From Plumapathes pennacea (lineage: Eukaryota > Cnidaria > Anthozoa > Antipatharia > Myriopathidae): 64,000 nt of DNA. Where the stretch lies: assembly GCA_964036295.1 (NCBI GenBank), contig OZ038462.1:10340440-10404439 (forward strand), given 5' to 3'. The notes under the pieces are model-generated. The model saw only the letters and a program-made list of their open reading frames with translations, made no database searches and was not told the origin of the DNA. Positions within the stretch are counted from its first letter, which is position 1. Each line of letters begins with the position of its first letter. Below, piece by piece: positions 23,136 to 61,860 of this stretch. The position numbers and the translations under genes are program-made.

Positions 23136-23258
23136 ATGTGGACGAGTGCACAGAAAACAAACACAACTGCTCTGCAAACGCTGCTTACGAAAACACCCAT
23201 AGTTCGTTCAAGTGCACGTGTACCAATGGTTACCAGGGAGATAATGTGAATTGCAATT
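23136..23258 (+). pseudogene. Gene A cbEGF exon, lost cysteine
   Basis: 123 bp, phase 1 to 1, open throughout, with acceptor CACTCAG and donor TGTAAG. The third cysteine of the EGF fold is replaced by tyrosine (ANAAYENTH instead of the family's ADATCENTQ), so one disulfide cannot form. This fits relaxed selection on gene A. Confidence 0.8.
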
Positions 23259-23400
23259 GTAAGAACTGTATAATTTATTCTGTTTTCTTCTTCCTTTTCT
23301 TTTTGTTGCTGTTTTTGTTGTTATGCTTTGTTGCTTAGCAATCTTTACTGTCACTTCAGAACATTATTCTTAATGCCAAGTATTATAATTCAACACGTAG

Positions 23401-23453
23401 ATACTGACGAATGCACAGAGAATACACGCAACTGCTCTGCAGACGCTACTTGT
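23401..23453 (+). pseudogene. Gene A cbEGF exon cut by LINE sequence
   Basis: The acceptor CAACACGTAG and the first 53 bases are typical (DTDECTENTRNCSADATC). At the codon for the third cysteine the sequence switches to non-LTR retrotransposon RT sequence without a stop. Confidence 0.8.
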
Positions 23454-23560
23454 CTGGTTTTACATTTATTCGACTACGGAGACATAATATGGGGAGACAA
23501 GGCCATTTCATTTCTGATGGACAACTTGAAAGTTCTCCAAAGCAAGGCAGCCACACAAGC
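23454..23560 (+). mobile_element. LINE reverse-transcriptase fragment
   Basis: It encodes DYGDIIWGDK and LMDNLKVLQSKAA, matching the C-terminal RT region of the LINE at 36493-37764 (EYGCIIWGDR, LMNSLQVSLNKAA). Only about 35 residues are present, with neither a 5' part nor a 3' tail, so it is an internal fragment, possibly left by deletion. Confidence 0.75.
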
Positions 23561-23968
23561 AAGCCCTAAAAACTCTGGGGTGGGCCAATTAGCAAATCAG
23601 AAATAAAAATTTCACCGTTGTGTTTTTGTGTGCAAATGCTTAAAAGGGAACATAGACTATGACTTTGTGGCCCATTATGGCATCAACCAAAGTGACGCCA
23701 TTTAGTTTCCCCAGAAATGGAAAGAAACCAAATAAAAAGTAGTTATGACCTACTAAAAGGGGCAGACTGCAGAATCACACTGCTTTTTAGCCACATCATT
23801 AGTATAGGCAAGAAACAGAAGTGGGCCCAATAACACCAGCAAAAAAAAAAAGAAAAGAAAAAAAAAGAAAAAGCGAAGTAAACAGAATCACATCAAATAA
23901 CAGGTGGACATGTGAAGAATATTTGATATTAACTTATGTGAAACATTTCTTCGTACATATTTCTACAG

Positions 23969-24285
23969 CGCCTGTTCGTCTGTCATCCGGGTCCTTTGGT
24001 CGGGTGGAAGTTTTTGTGAACGACACGTGGGGAACCGTGTGTGATGATTATTTTGACAACAACTTGAACGCCGCCAATGTGGTGTGCAGACAGCTCGGCT
24101 ACTCGGGAGCTGCGAGTGTTCAAAGTGATTCTTCGTACTTAGGAGAAGACACAGGAATTAATGTCTGGTTGGATGATGTAAAGTGTAACGGGACGGAATC
24201 CTCCATATTTGATTGTGCTATGAATGAATACGGCGTAGAAAATTGTGGTCATAACAAAGATGTAGGAGTGACGTGTTCGACTTGA
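23969..24285 (+). pseudogene. Gene A terminal exon: SRCR domain
   Basis: An acceptor (TATTTCTACAG) leads in phase 1 to a complete scavenger receptor cysteine-rich domain of about 104 residues ending at TGA 24283-24285. Marks are the opening VRLSSGSFGRVEV, WGTVCDD, VVCRQLGY, WLDDVKCNGTE, and six cysteines (group A pattern). SRCR domains bind microbial and other polyanionic ligands outside cells. The exon itself is undamaged. It is assigned to gene A by position and matching phase; upstream lesions make the full gene a pseudogene, though this exon could still be used by another transcript. Confidence 0.8.
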
Positions 24286-24387
24286 AACTGTTTTCTCCTC
24301 CAACCACCAGGTGATCGGAAATGTGGATCCAGTTAACTCGAGATCTATGAGAGCACTTGAATGAATTTCATCCGGAATTGCAAGGTA

Positions 24388-24552
24388 CAGTCAACTCTCT
24401 CTAAGGCGGACACCCTCGGGACAAGATTTAGCGTCCGCCAGAGAGTTCAGTTGCAAAGAAGCAAGTGAGATCGGGAAGGAACAAATATTTATGCTTTCCG
24501 CCTTAGGGAGATGTCCGCTTTGGAGAGGTGTCCGCTTAGAGAGAGTTGACTA
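24388..24552. mobile_element. TA-flanked MITE
   Basis: The left end is CAGTCAACTCTCTCTAAGG, and the right end is mirrored as TTAGAGAGAGTTGACTA, with TA on both sides (24386-24387 and 24553-24554). GTCCGC/GCGGAC words recur inside. The size (165 bp), CAGT end and TA target fit a pogo/Tc1-mariner-type non-autonomous element. Confidence 0.75.
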
Positions 24553-24829
24553 TATATCAAGTTTTTTGTTCTGCATTTTAAAGATTTTGCCTTGTGTCGC
24601 TTGCTGAAATTGCGAATATCCTCAGACAGTCTCCAATAACTAACGTTTTCTACCTTTTGCGAGAATAAAAAAAGAAATGAAAATGATTCTAAGAAACAGA
24701 AACTATGTAACATCGGCTACTTGATTTCCTTAGCTTACTTTTGCCGAATTTAACGTTAAAACGAATACAATTTCTGCAGGAATCCCCGCAATAGGTTGCA
24801 GTTCCTAAACGCACGAAATTAAACGATTT

Positions 24830-25233
24830 GCCGTTTTTATACTACAGACGATTAATTCGTCTCAGACGCATTAGTCGTCTCGGACGACTAATTCGTCTAG
24901 TATAAAAACGGAAAACAGGGCAGACGCACTTAAATTCTTATGCGTCTGTCAAGTGCGACTGAAAGACGCACTTAGCAGACGTCTAATTCGTCTCAGACGA
25001 AAAATGCGTCTAGCATAAAAACGAGTCAAACTTAACTGGAGACCAGAAGCGTATGTTTCAGTATCAAATCGAGATATTTGACAGTTTCAAGATGGCGGCA
25101 CGATGGAAGAAATCTCGGCAAAAAAGCAGCGTGCATGGAGTGAGTTCTCCGACTCGTTTTTATACCAGTCGAACTTAACAGTCAGACGACTAATGCGTCT
25201 GGACGAATTAGTCGTCTGTAGTATAAAAACGGC
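24830..25233. mobile_element. MITE with nested terminal repeats
   Basis: Outer inverted ends of about 32 bases, beginning GCCGTTTTTATACTACAGAC, are mirrored at 25201-25233. Further copies of the end motif lie inside at about 24880-24904 (inverted), 25004-25024 and 25152-25176, so the element looks like several copies folded into one. Internal repeats of CGTCTCAGACG occur. The target duplication is unclear. Confidence 0.7.
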
Positions 25234-25789
25234 CATTGAAAGTTTTAGATTGTACAATGGTAAAACAAAACTACAGTCTGTAGTCAAAATACATGTATTC
25301 AAAATATCCGCTTGAAATTGCTCGCACGTTCCGGGTGAACTTTTACATTTACTTATTTACTTTGATACACATGTGACGATAATGGACTATAGACTGATTT
25401 CAAATTTTTGCATGATTTCACGAACGTGCTACCGCTGTACTGTAGTACATGATCATTATTTACTCAATTAACGACCAATTAATGCTCATAAAAGTTGAAA
25501 AACCTACAAACAGTTTGCCAGAACCCCTAGACATAGTTATTTTTTATTAGTCAGATATGTTTTTTGGTCGATAAGTTACATTTAGCTAACAAAAACCAAG
25601 GTTCACTTTGCAGTTTTAATGTTAATAGCATTTATGTCTCGAAAACAGGAGAGATTTTTAAATCACTTTAATTAAAATCACTTTTTACGTTGCCATGGCA
25701 ACTAATTCTATTTTATTGGTGAAAATATACTTAGTAATGATGATAAAAGAAGTTTCATCGAACTTGTTTGTTAACATTTACAAAATATT

Positions 25790-25874
25790 ATTGGAGGCCC
25801 GTCAAATTCCGACTAGGAGGCCCTCATGAAAAGCACCTATGGGTGATGAGGCCTTCCTTGTTAAATATAATTAA

Positions 25875-25941
<67 letters not shown>

Positions 25942-25955
25942 GTTATTATCATTAT
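25790..25955 (+). mobile_element. LINE 3' tail with (ATT)n
   Basis: The sequence GGAGGCCCTCATGAAAAGC to CTTCCTTGTTAAAT, followed by about 27 ATT units, is the kind of 3' end seen on CR1/L2-type LINEs, and resembles in plan the tail at 37700-37764. No coding part is attached. The ATT array itself is 25868-25950. Confidence 0.6.
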
Positions 25956-25960
25956 TAAAG

Positions 25961-26965
25961 ACGTGAAACTCTAACTATTGAGAGTCACCTTTATATTTGC
26001 TGCTCCATGTGTACAAATAAAGCAGTAATAATGAAATGTGTCTACTCGCAGTTGACCAGAGAATTTTACAACCAGAATTAGTCACCGCTATTTTGTATGG
26101 TGCAGATCTTAAAGGTTAGCTCAAGAAAAAGCTTTTAGGCTGCTCGAATTATATGTTTATTGAAAAGACAACGAGATTACGAAGCTTTTCAAATGAAACG
26201 CGAGAAGTTTTGTATGCAAAATATACATTCTAAGCGCTTGCAGCAGCGTAGCGGCTTATTCCGCGCGCCAGCCGGTAATTTTTTTTATGGCGACGATTCA
26301 CTTTTTTTTTTGTTAAAATCACCTAAAAAAAAGCCATCCGAGTCATAAAATACAATCCGATATCTAAAAAACGTAGCTCAGTAACCTGACGCGAGGAATA
26401 CAATCAATGATAAACACTTGGAACGGACAATAGAACGATACACGGCTATATATTCGCGCAGTCGAAACGACATATTTCTGTATGTAAGAAACTCTCGCTG
26501 AGCTCGCAAAAGCTCCCAGATGATTATAATACGTAAAAAAAGACTTTGTTATAAATTTTGGTTAAAAAGCAGCAAAGTATTGTAAAGGCTTTAAATAAAT
26601 ATGATTGTTTGTGGCTATAACTACTATTTTGGACAAGAGCTATGTTTTGCTGCTATTGCATTATGGTCCAAAGAGCTGCATATTGGAACTTGTAAAAAAA
26701 TGAAAAAGCGCGCGGAGAAAAAGATGGTTCAGCTTGCTCGCGCAGCGGTATAAGCTAGGGAAGAAGAGACTATGAAGAATAGCAGATTTATTATTGATAT
26801 CTACAGCTCCTCGTGATCTTTAGCAATCAGACGATATACAAAAAACCCTTATATTACGTACTCGAACCATCTTACTCTATGCAGTTCTTGTAATATTTTG
26901 TAGGGAAGGTTAAAATAATTAGAACCTTTATAATGCGAGGCTAAGAATTTCTGAAATCTGATTGG
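25961..26965. other. No recognised gene
   Basis: A 62-codon basic frame at 26160-26348 has no recognisable domain. The rest is AT-rich with nothing to report. Confidence 0.45.
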
Positions 26966-26969
26966 TTAA

Positions 26970-27199
26970 AGCTGGTGTTACACTGGTCGATTTGCAACGA
27001 CGATTTGCAACGCCGATTTGCTCCAAATTCGCGCAACGGTTTTGCAAGTTTATGAATCGCTTTCAAAAGCTTCAACGCGTTGCAGCACTGCAAACATCGT
27101 GAAAAATCGTTCACAATGGAGTGTTACACCTGAACAATTTTTAGCGCAACATCGTATCGTTGCAAGTCGTCGTTGCAAATCGACCAGTGTAACACTACC
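26970..27199. mobile_element. TTAA-flanked MITE next to the recombinase relic
   Basis: The ends are inverted (GTGTTACACTGGTCGATTTG near 26974 and its mirror near 27195) and the unit is bordered by TTAA at 26966-26969 and 27200-27203. Internally the word TTGCAACG and its complement are repeated. The TTAA target suggests a piggyBac-type mobilising enzyme, not the tyrosine recombinase beside it. Confidence 0.8.
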
Positions 27200-27271
27200 T
27201 TAAGACAAACTGTATTTGTTCCTAATTTGAAATACCTACATGTATAAATTTCAGTTTCTATAGCAACCAAA

Positions 27272-28091
27272 ATGTTTGAAAACATGGCGGAAAGATTTCC
27301 GGAATTTGACGGAAATGAATCCCAAGAACTCAAAGAAAATGCAGAAATCCAAAATACAAAGAAAAGAAAAGTACGAAGACCTGGGTTAGTGTTTCGTTAA
27401 GCTGGGCAGAACGTGAAGGCTACAACCGGGCTATGCTCAACTACAAGGCAAAACAAAGTTCTTTGCCGAAGTACAGAAGCCAGGACGGCTCGGAGTACGA
27501 ACCAGACAGTCTTCTGGACCGGCACCTGAGGGAAAACGGAAGCACTGTCTCTATTTCAAAGGACCGGGCGTTTGTGAACAGCAGAAAGGTGCTCGAAGGG
27601 AAAGCACGCTTCCTTCGTGAGCAAGGCTATGGCAAGCGTCCTAATGCAGCAAACGCACTCACCTCCGAAGACGAAAAACAAAGATGTTTGCCACTCGTGG
27701 GCCAAGGTGTTCAGTAAAGCTTCCTAAAGCCCTCCTGTTCCTCAGACCAGACAAAATGAGGAGCACTGGGCCATTTTACCTCGCGGTGATTGATCGGCCA
27801 AAGTCACAGGTGTGGTATAAGCGGCAGAGAATGGGCATCCACAGTATAAATTTTTTTATGAAGTCCATGGCTCTTCGGGCGGATATCCAAGGGAAAAACC
27901 TCACAAACCACAGTGCACGAAAAACTTTGGTGAAGAAGCTCAAAGCTGCAAAGCAGCCTCGGTCGGCAATTATTGGCGTCACTGGTCACACAAGCGAGCG
28001 GTCTCTTGCCGACTACGAAGAGGGCGATGAGAACGAACAAAGGCTTATTTCGGCAATCATCAGCTCAGAGGCACAGACAAGCTCAAGCTAA
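27272..28091 (+). pseudogene. Crypton-like tyrosine recombinase relic
   Basis: Three pieces in different frames. An N-terminal stretch begins at ATG 27272 and stops at about 27400. Frame 27433-27717 carries LDRHLRENG, SRKVLEGKARFLREQGYGKRP and ALTSEDEK. Frame 27684-28091 carries PFYLAV, VWYKRQRMG, NHSARKT and VTGHTSERSLADYEEGDE. The last blocks match the C-terminal catalytic region of Crypton-type recombinases and their domesticated relatives (the ZMYM2/QRICH1-type domain): HxxR, GH and Tyr of the tyrosine-recombinase active site are visible. The middle of the domain, including the region with the first catalytic Arg, is missing between the two main frames, so the relic cannot be active as read. 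Spliced exons are unlikely since no splice sites bound the gap. Confidence 0.65.
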
Positions 28092-28424
28092 CGTCATCCA
28101 CTGCAAAGCATTGGGGTAAACTCCGCTGTGTCAAACACGTTGATAATGAATGAAGAAAGAATGATGACAGCTAACCACTTCCACAGCTGTCAGGTCACCA
28201 TCAACCTAAACTCAAAGTCGACCTCTGAAAACCTTTCTTCGTTATATTGCTAAGAAGCGTTTGAGCAAACATCTTACCTGCACTTTATGACAGTTTGGAA
28301 ATATCATATTTGAACTTTGATCATATGTTGTAAGAAAGCCAATCATTTGCGCGTGACAGGAATAAAAATGGCGTTACGCAAAAAGGGAAATTATTAGCCT
28401 CGCATTATAAACAAATAATGGCAT
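28092..28424. other. Spacer after the recombinase relic
   Basis: Nothing recognised; possibly the 3' untranslated part of the relic element. Confidence 0.4.
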
Positions 28425-28568
28425 GGTTTCTACAGGGAATTTGGCATAAATACCGCTTGTAATATTTCGAGATTCCTTATGTAAATATCATTAGCCGAAC
28501 CGACTCGTGATATTTGGGGAATCTTGAAATATCACTCGCGGTAATTATGGCAAATCCCCGTAGAAACC
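28425..28568. mobile_element. Hairpin MITE
   Basis: The left arm GGTTTCTACAGGGAATTTGG is mirrored by CAAATCCCCGTAGAAACC ending 28568. The arms are about 60 bases with some mismatches, leaving a small loop. It is non-coding and the target duplication is unclear. Confidence 0.7.
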
Positions 28569-29732
28569 CTGCTATTACATATACAAATGCTCGAGGTTTA
28601 GAAACAAATATCCATTAGTCGGCCATTGACTCTATAATTTATTTCTAGTTTCCATCGGGCAGAAAGAATCTTGTTAAGCGGGAGTAACACCATTCAGGCT
28701 TTCCAATCCTTTGAAGTTTGGTTAGAGATCATCAGTGCTTCGAGAGCTCTTTAAAATATTATTTGGGAAAACATCAGCCTAAGTAGACAAAATAGTCGAT
28801 GTAATTGGGATTTCCTTTGCAGCGGTGCAATGTATTATTGATGACAAAATCTTAAACAAAACTATAGCATTGTACACAAAGTCAAATCGCTGCGGCTTCA
28901 CCTGTAGATTTTCACTGTTCACACAAACGGCACAAGAAGCAAATTGTTTTGAAATGATTAACTGGCTGCGCTCCCGGATAGATGTGTTTTAATTGCTGCG
29001 CTCTCGTCTAGAGGAACTCTAAATACAGCAGATGGAAACGCCAAATTCAAAACTCATTTGCGTAAATGAGGCTTCAAGAAATATAATTACGGGTCAATTA
29101 GGCCAACTCCACTTGATAAAAGGTTTTGAATACCCCAAAAGGCATAAATTTAAGTCACCCGGTAAAAAATTCTGAAGCTTCTATAATGATAAACCAAAAA
29201 AAAAAAAACATTTTGACTATGACTGCTGAATGATATCAACCCAGAGATAATCCATTGTACAAAACTTGGTGCAGATATATTTTCTTTATAAACTGGTACT
29301 CTGCCAAATATTTTTGTTCTGAATCTGAAAACAATTTAAGTTCCATTAGCAAGGAGACAGAATTTCCTGGGAGGACGTTTGCGATTGGTACATACGAATT
29401 ATAGAAACAGTAAACTACTTTTTACAGAAGAAATATGCAAACATGTGTCCGAGAATGTTATCTGTTCCGAGAAGCGAACAATTACCCTAACAGTTTGTTG
29501 TCTTTATTATCCTTAAAATATTGTGTAAATTATTCGGAAGAGTCCGGGAAGTTAATAGTACTTAACATTCCGAGATTGAGGAGCCTATCAGAATACGCGA
29601 AAAGCACTGTTCAATGATGTAAATTAAGTAGGAATATCTGTCTTATTGGATAAAATGGAACTTTAATAACGACCGTGGAAGATATTTAAAAAAAGGGTCC
29701 TCATCTGTATAATTCACAATATTGCACTAGTC
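28569..29732. other. Upstream region of gene B
   Basis: No coding support. The promoter and 5' untranslated region of gene B should lie here. No single TATA-type motif could be chosen with confidence in this AT-rich sequence. Confidence 0.4.
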
Positions 29733-57374
<27,642 letters not shown>

Positions 57375-58010
57375 ATTGTGAAGTTGGTCGGCCGCCGTAG
57401 TACGGGAAAAAAGAGAAACACTGATTTTCCATTTTCGAATTCATAGGCAGTACAACTAAATAGGCTTTCTGTGCGATTTCTTTCTTTCTCTTATCTTTTA
57501 CTCTGGAATGCATGCACTAGACTCTGAGGCATGCATATTTAATGAGCTCGAATTGTTTTCTATGTGAACCCGCTCAAAACAGCGTGATTTCTCCCAGAAT
57601 CAACTCAAAGCTTAAACGGTTCACTTCAAATTATACATGGGCTTCAAACCTAATCATACTTCAAAGGACTTGTGAATGATTCTCGTTGCAATAACCGCGT
57701 GTCAGATTGCAGAATTTCTCGAATAGACAGTTAGTTTTGATCTTGAAAGAAAAACAGACAGCTGACTAAATCATTTAAAACCCCAGGTTCCGACTGCTCT
57801 GAGCAAATACGCTTGCCGAATCTGGCGACAGAAGCCGATATTAAAACAATACTTCGAGAGAAAATGATCAACATGCAGATTTTATTATTTTCTTGAAGTG
57901 ATCGGGTCACAAGGTGCGGGACGTAGACGGTAGAATGTAGACGGCGTACTTGCAATTTGCCTGTTTTTTTTTTTGTTTTTTTTTTTCTCCTGAAGTTACC
58001 AATTCCCTAT
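57375..58010. other. Downstream of gene B, no recognised gene
   Basis: Expected to hold the 3' untranslated region; no AATAAA stands out near the stop. A poly-T stretch lies at 57964-57986. Confidence 0.45.
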
Positions 58011-58345
58011 CAAGCGGTGTTCTGTTCATGTCGCTCTTGATCGACATTCATGCGCTGTTCTCTTTGCGGATTCGTTTCATCGGCACGATTCCGTTCACGA
58101 CACTGTCGCCTACATGAATGTCGTCTTTTCTTGAGTCTGAATTGACTGTTCGGTCGTTTCCACGATTGCCCGTCTTCCCTTCTCTTTTGAAGATGAGATT
58201 CAAGAGACTGTTGCTTTTCCAGTTTTCAAATCCATTTTCGTGGATGCAGTACAATATTGTTGCTTTGTTCAAATCGCTTTTGTTTCTATTGGTCACGCGT
58301 GACCGATCCCTTGTGAGGTGCTCTCACTGCATTCTGGGCCTGGTC
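58011..58345 (-). pseudogene. Second Helitron-type DUF6570 relic
   Basis: Homologous to 3640-3960: basic Arg/Glu-rich N-terminal coding sequence plus leader. It has frameshifts, and the DUF6570 part and everything beyond it are absent. Confidence 0.65.
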
Positions 58346-58480
58346 GTATGCCAGACAGACTGACAGACTGACAGACAAACATTAAATTTCGAGATGGCGA
58401 CCCGCTTAGAGTGTTCAAATAAAGCGATACTATTGTATTAGCGTCGTGATTATTACCTTCGCTTACGCTCGGGGATAATA
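58346..58480 (-). repeat. Helitron-like leader and terminus
   Basis: CCAGACAGACTGACAGACTG and AAATTTCGAGATGGCGACCC, then GCGTCGTGATTATTACC, ending at a CGGGGATAA boundary (minus strand start TCCCCGAGC). Same layout as 4010-4131 and 53330-53454. Confidence 0.6.
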
Positions 58481-58536
58481 TAATAGACTAGCGGGACCCC
58501 CGTAAAATACCAGTGCTCCCTTTTTTTCTCCTTTAC

Positions 58537-58630
58537 AATTTTTTTCAGTTCGAATTGACGTCACGATAATTATGACTAACGAGTACGCGAGCATTTGTTG
58601 CGTCAAACACTATCCTATTGCCCGTTTAAT
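58537..58630 (-). repeat. Inverted fragment of the 4.2 kb repeat
   Basis: Reverse complement of about 4250-4345 (TAACGAGTACGCGAGCATTT shared). It lies in opposite orientation to the full copy at 60892. Confidence 0.75.
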
Positions 58631-58861
58631 AATATAGGTGCAAAATACTCAATTCTGATTGGCTGTGAACAAGGGTGTTATACTTACATTCGTGTCCAAG
58701 TGTGCAAAAAAGGTTAATCAGATGTGCAAAAGTAGTTAATCAGAGTTATTCGCACAGATTGATTGATTTTGCACACTTCGTTGCCATGACAATCACTCAA
58801 GCTCAACTTTTGTATTGAAAAAAATGGTGGCCAAGAGCGAGAGATTCCCAAATTTTACATT

Positions 58862-59620
58862 TTAGCCTCTCACTGTTTGCGAGTGTGTCGATCGACTCTG
58901 CAGAACTTTACGACTGAAGCTTGAAGGTTTCACGATACGATAGCAATTTTTTCACTGAACAGCAGCTTTAACAGTTTCTTACTATTCGCTAAGAAAATAT
59001 ATTAAACTATATAGACTTGCCGTAACTTGGGTTTCTCTTCCTTTCGGTGATTGTCTGCACCCACTAATGCCGTTTAAGCAGTTCTGTTGTTTGGTGAATT
59101 TCATCCATAACGTGTCCCATTAGCAAAGATGAAGGCAAACTCAGTCTTTTATTTAAAGCTATTCAAGTGATCCTCGTTGACTTGAGTTTTGCATTATGCA
59201 AATTTCCACAACGCAAGCTTTCAGCATCCAATAAAAGTCTCCCTTTTGACATTGATTGACTGTTGGTTTTGCTTTGGAATGGCTTCCTTCGTCTTGTCCT
59301 TTTTTGCATCTATATTATTAACTAGTATTCATTGGCGTGCTGATTCAATTAACGATTAATAGCGCTCGTACTGTTTGAAAATTCCATAATAACACTCGTC
59401 CTGCGGACTCGTGTTATTTTATTAGAATTTTCAAGCATTACTCGCACTATTAATCGTTAATTGAACTCGCACATTAATGATTACCACTACTAAATTTCTC
59501 CATATAAGGAACGAGGAGGCCTGGAAAAGAGCGTTTTACATGCACACACAAACACAAGAGCCGGGTCAGTGTTTCCTTAGCGTATTATTGCTCGCGGAGG
59601 CCTGGGGCCCAACGCGAGCT
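58862..59620 (+). repeat. Dispersed repeat, right copy of a pair
   Basis: Matches 200-960. This copy keeps the complete hairpin at 59344-59465 and has about 60 bases that the left copy lacks near its end. Confidence 0.85.
59344..59465. mobile_element. Hairpin element, complete copy
   Basis: The arms start TTCAATTAACGATTAATAG and end CTATTAATCGTTAATTGAA; about 57 bases each, around a TCCTGCGGA loop. The left-hand copy at 699-800 has lost the outer part of its right arm. Confidence 0.75.
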
Positions 59621-59639
59621 TAAAAACGCAAATTGTTAT

Positions 59640-60890
59640 TTATTTTTATTTTTTCCTTTTTGTCGGTCGAGAATCAGCACACGGTGATTGGTTCAGATTA
59701 TCACGTGATATGCAATGACGTAATTGACTTCGTTAAACAACTCGAGTGTGGCTATGAATTGCTCGGTACTTGTGTGTAAAAGTTAACTGCATTTAATCCA
59801 AACTCAACACCGTTTGGGTTTGTGCCAAACAAGCACTGATAAACTGGATGTTAGGGAACGATTTTGGCTTGCGTTCTTTAGTTCGCCGCGGAAGCTTTGA
59901 GAATAGTCAGTTAATACAAGAAAACACACAAGTATTGAAGCGAAGGCTGGATTGATCGTGGCCTCTGATTAGAAATAAGAGTCGAATTCGATTGTGCATA
60001 AGAAGAGATGTCAGAATTTCGCACCGAAATTTTTACCGGTTTCAGTGAGTGCAGCAAGCTGACGTTCGGAGAGAGGTAAGATGATGCGCAACTAAACATA
60101 TTTAGCTAGTTTTTAAGTTCAATCGTTGCCGAAGACCGCCGTTCGGTGAACGACCAAAATCCCCATACATTTCTTTATAATTGCCAAAGGTCATGTTCTT
60201 TCGTAATAACAAAGGTATCACATATCACTGTGTGACAGACAGACAGACCCTCGGAGCCTGGGCTGCCCTGTGTGTATACTAGAAATGAAAAATACACCAA
60301 AATAGTCCCGAGCATTGAGTTTGCAGTCACAAATGGACTGAACACGCTGTGAACAAAACCGCAATAATATTGTAAACAAGTCTCGTGTTGGGCTCGTGTT
60401 ACATTCCTCGCTTTCAATTTTATATTTGTTACAAAGCACAAATACTCGAAAGCCTGATAGAAGTGAAACGCATTCAGTTATAAAACAAGATAGACTAATA
60501 TTGAAGCGAAGGCTGGAATAATCGTGGCCTCTGATTAGAATTAAGTGTTCGAAGTCAAACTGTCAAAATTGATTCATAAAAAGACAAGTCACGCATTACT
60601 CAAATTTACTCGGTGGGTAACCGTTGAGTTGCAGAGTTGCTCAACCTTTAAGAACCAAGTGTATGAGTCTTGTAATGATAAATTTATAGTTTAATCAGGT
60701 TTCATTTAGGCAAGGTGTCAAAAGCCAAGTTCTCTATACTGTGTGATATATTTCTGGTGAGAAACTGGAAGTCTGCCGGAAGTTCCGCTCTTGTCCTTGC
60801 TTTCCATTTTAGTTTATTCTGCTCTCGACCCAACTAACGCCGCGAGCTCACTGGCAACGCCAGTCTAGTTATAGATATGTTTATATCTCT
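59640..60890. other. No recognised gene; local duplication
   Basis: The word TATTGAAGCGAAGGCTGGA and its surroundings occur at about 59932 and again at 60500, showing a decayed local duplication. No domain is recognised. Confidence 0.5.
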
Positions 60891-60891
60891 A

Positions 60892-61640
60892 TCCAATAAT
60901 ATCCTCAGAAACCGCTGGCCCGGCTCGTGTGTTGGTATATTTGTGTGTGTGTGTAACGTTCTTTCCCAGTCCTCTTTATTCTTTATACAGACAAATTAAA
61001 CAGGTAATAATAAAATAATTTCTTACGCAACAAATGCTCGCGTACTCGATTAGTCATAATCATCATGACGTCGATTCGAACTGAATTCCCGGCACAAACA
61101 ACTGTTCGAAAAACGGGGAGATTTTGATGTCGATCAATCGTTGGTTCGACGAGTCGAGTAAGGTCGAGTGGTACCATGCACTACAGAAGTTTGTACTTTG
61201 ACACTGTAAACTGCGTTTCAGATGCTCGAACTGGAATTCAAAAAGGATAAAAGAAAGGCAAAAAAAAAAGGAAAACATAGAAATCCGATCACCGTATTTT
61301 ACGGGAGTCCCATAAAGTACCGGAAAGTAGTCTAGTACTTAATAATAGAGCAACCGCTGGCCGGTTCATGTGTTTCGTTCTGACAAAACAAATGCCAGCA
61401 TACTCGTTAATCATAATTATCATTAAAGCACAGGCAAGCCAGAAATTCTCTCAAGCTTTGCCTTTTTTTGAGCCGAGGATGCGAATTATACTGAACGTGA
61501 GAATTACGTGTAAGTTTAGAAAGATAATGTCAGCTGTCAGGTGACTGGATGGCGGGCTGATGCTGCAGCATGTTCGAGTATATTTTGATGTCGACTGGAT
61601 CGGCGATTGATCAACGAGGCGAGTACGGCCGAGTGGCACA
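60892..61640 (+). repeat. Duplicated repeat block, copy of 4132-4870
   Basis: See the left copy. Here it continues to about 61754 and is followed by a gypsy LTR, which explains the deletion junction in copy A. Confidence 0.8.
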
Positions 61641-61754
61641 TGCTACAGAGAAGTTTGTACTTTGACACTGTGAACTGCGCTCGAGATGCTTGAAATGGAA
61701 TTGAGATAGAAGACTAAGAAAGACAGGAAAAAATGTAAACGAAAACTCAATCAT

Positions 61755-61860
61755 TGTTATGATTTGATTAGTTACGTTTGATCTGCGCATGTGTGATGTA
61801 GTTTTCCGTCTAAACCTCGTGTATGTTCTTCGGTTGTGTTCATTAAATGATATCGTGACA
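61755..61860 (+). repeat. Probable 5' LTR of gypsy copy B
   Basis: TGTTATGATT to ATATCGTGACA (TG...CA), 106 bp, directly followed by TGGTGGCAGCGGCGG, which has the position and TGG start of a primer-binding site. The left boundary rests on the TG rule only, since no 3' LTR is in the window. Confidence 0.5.
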
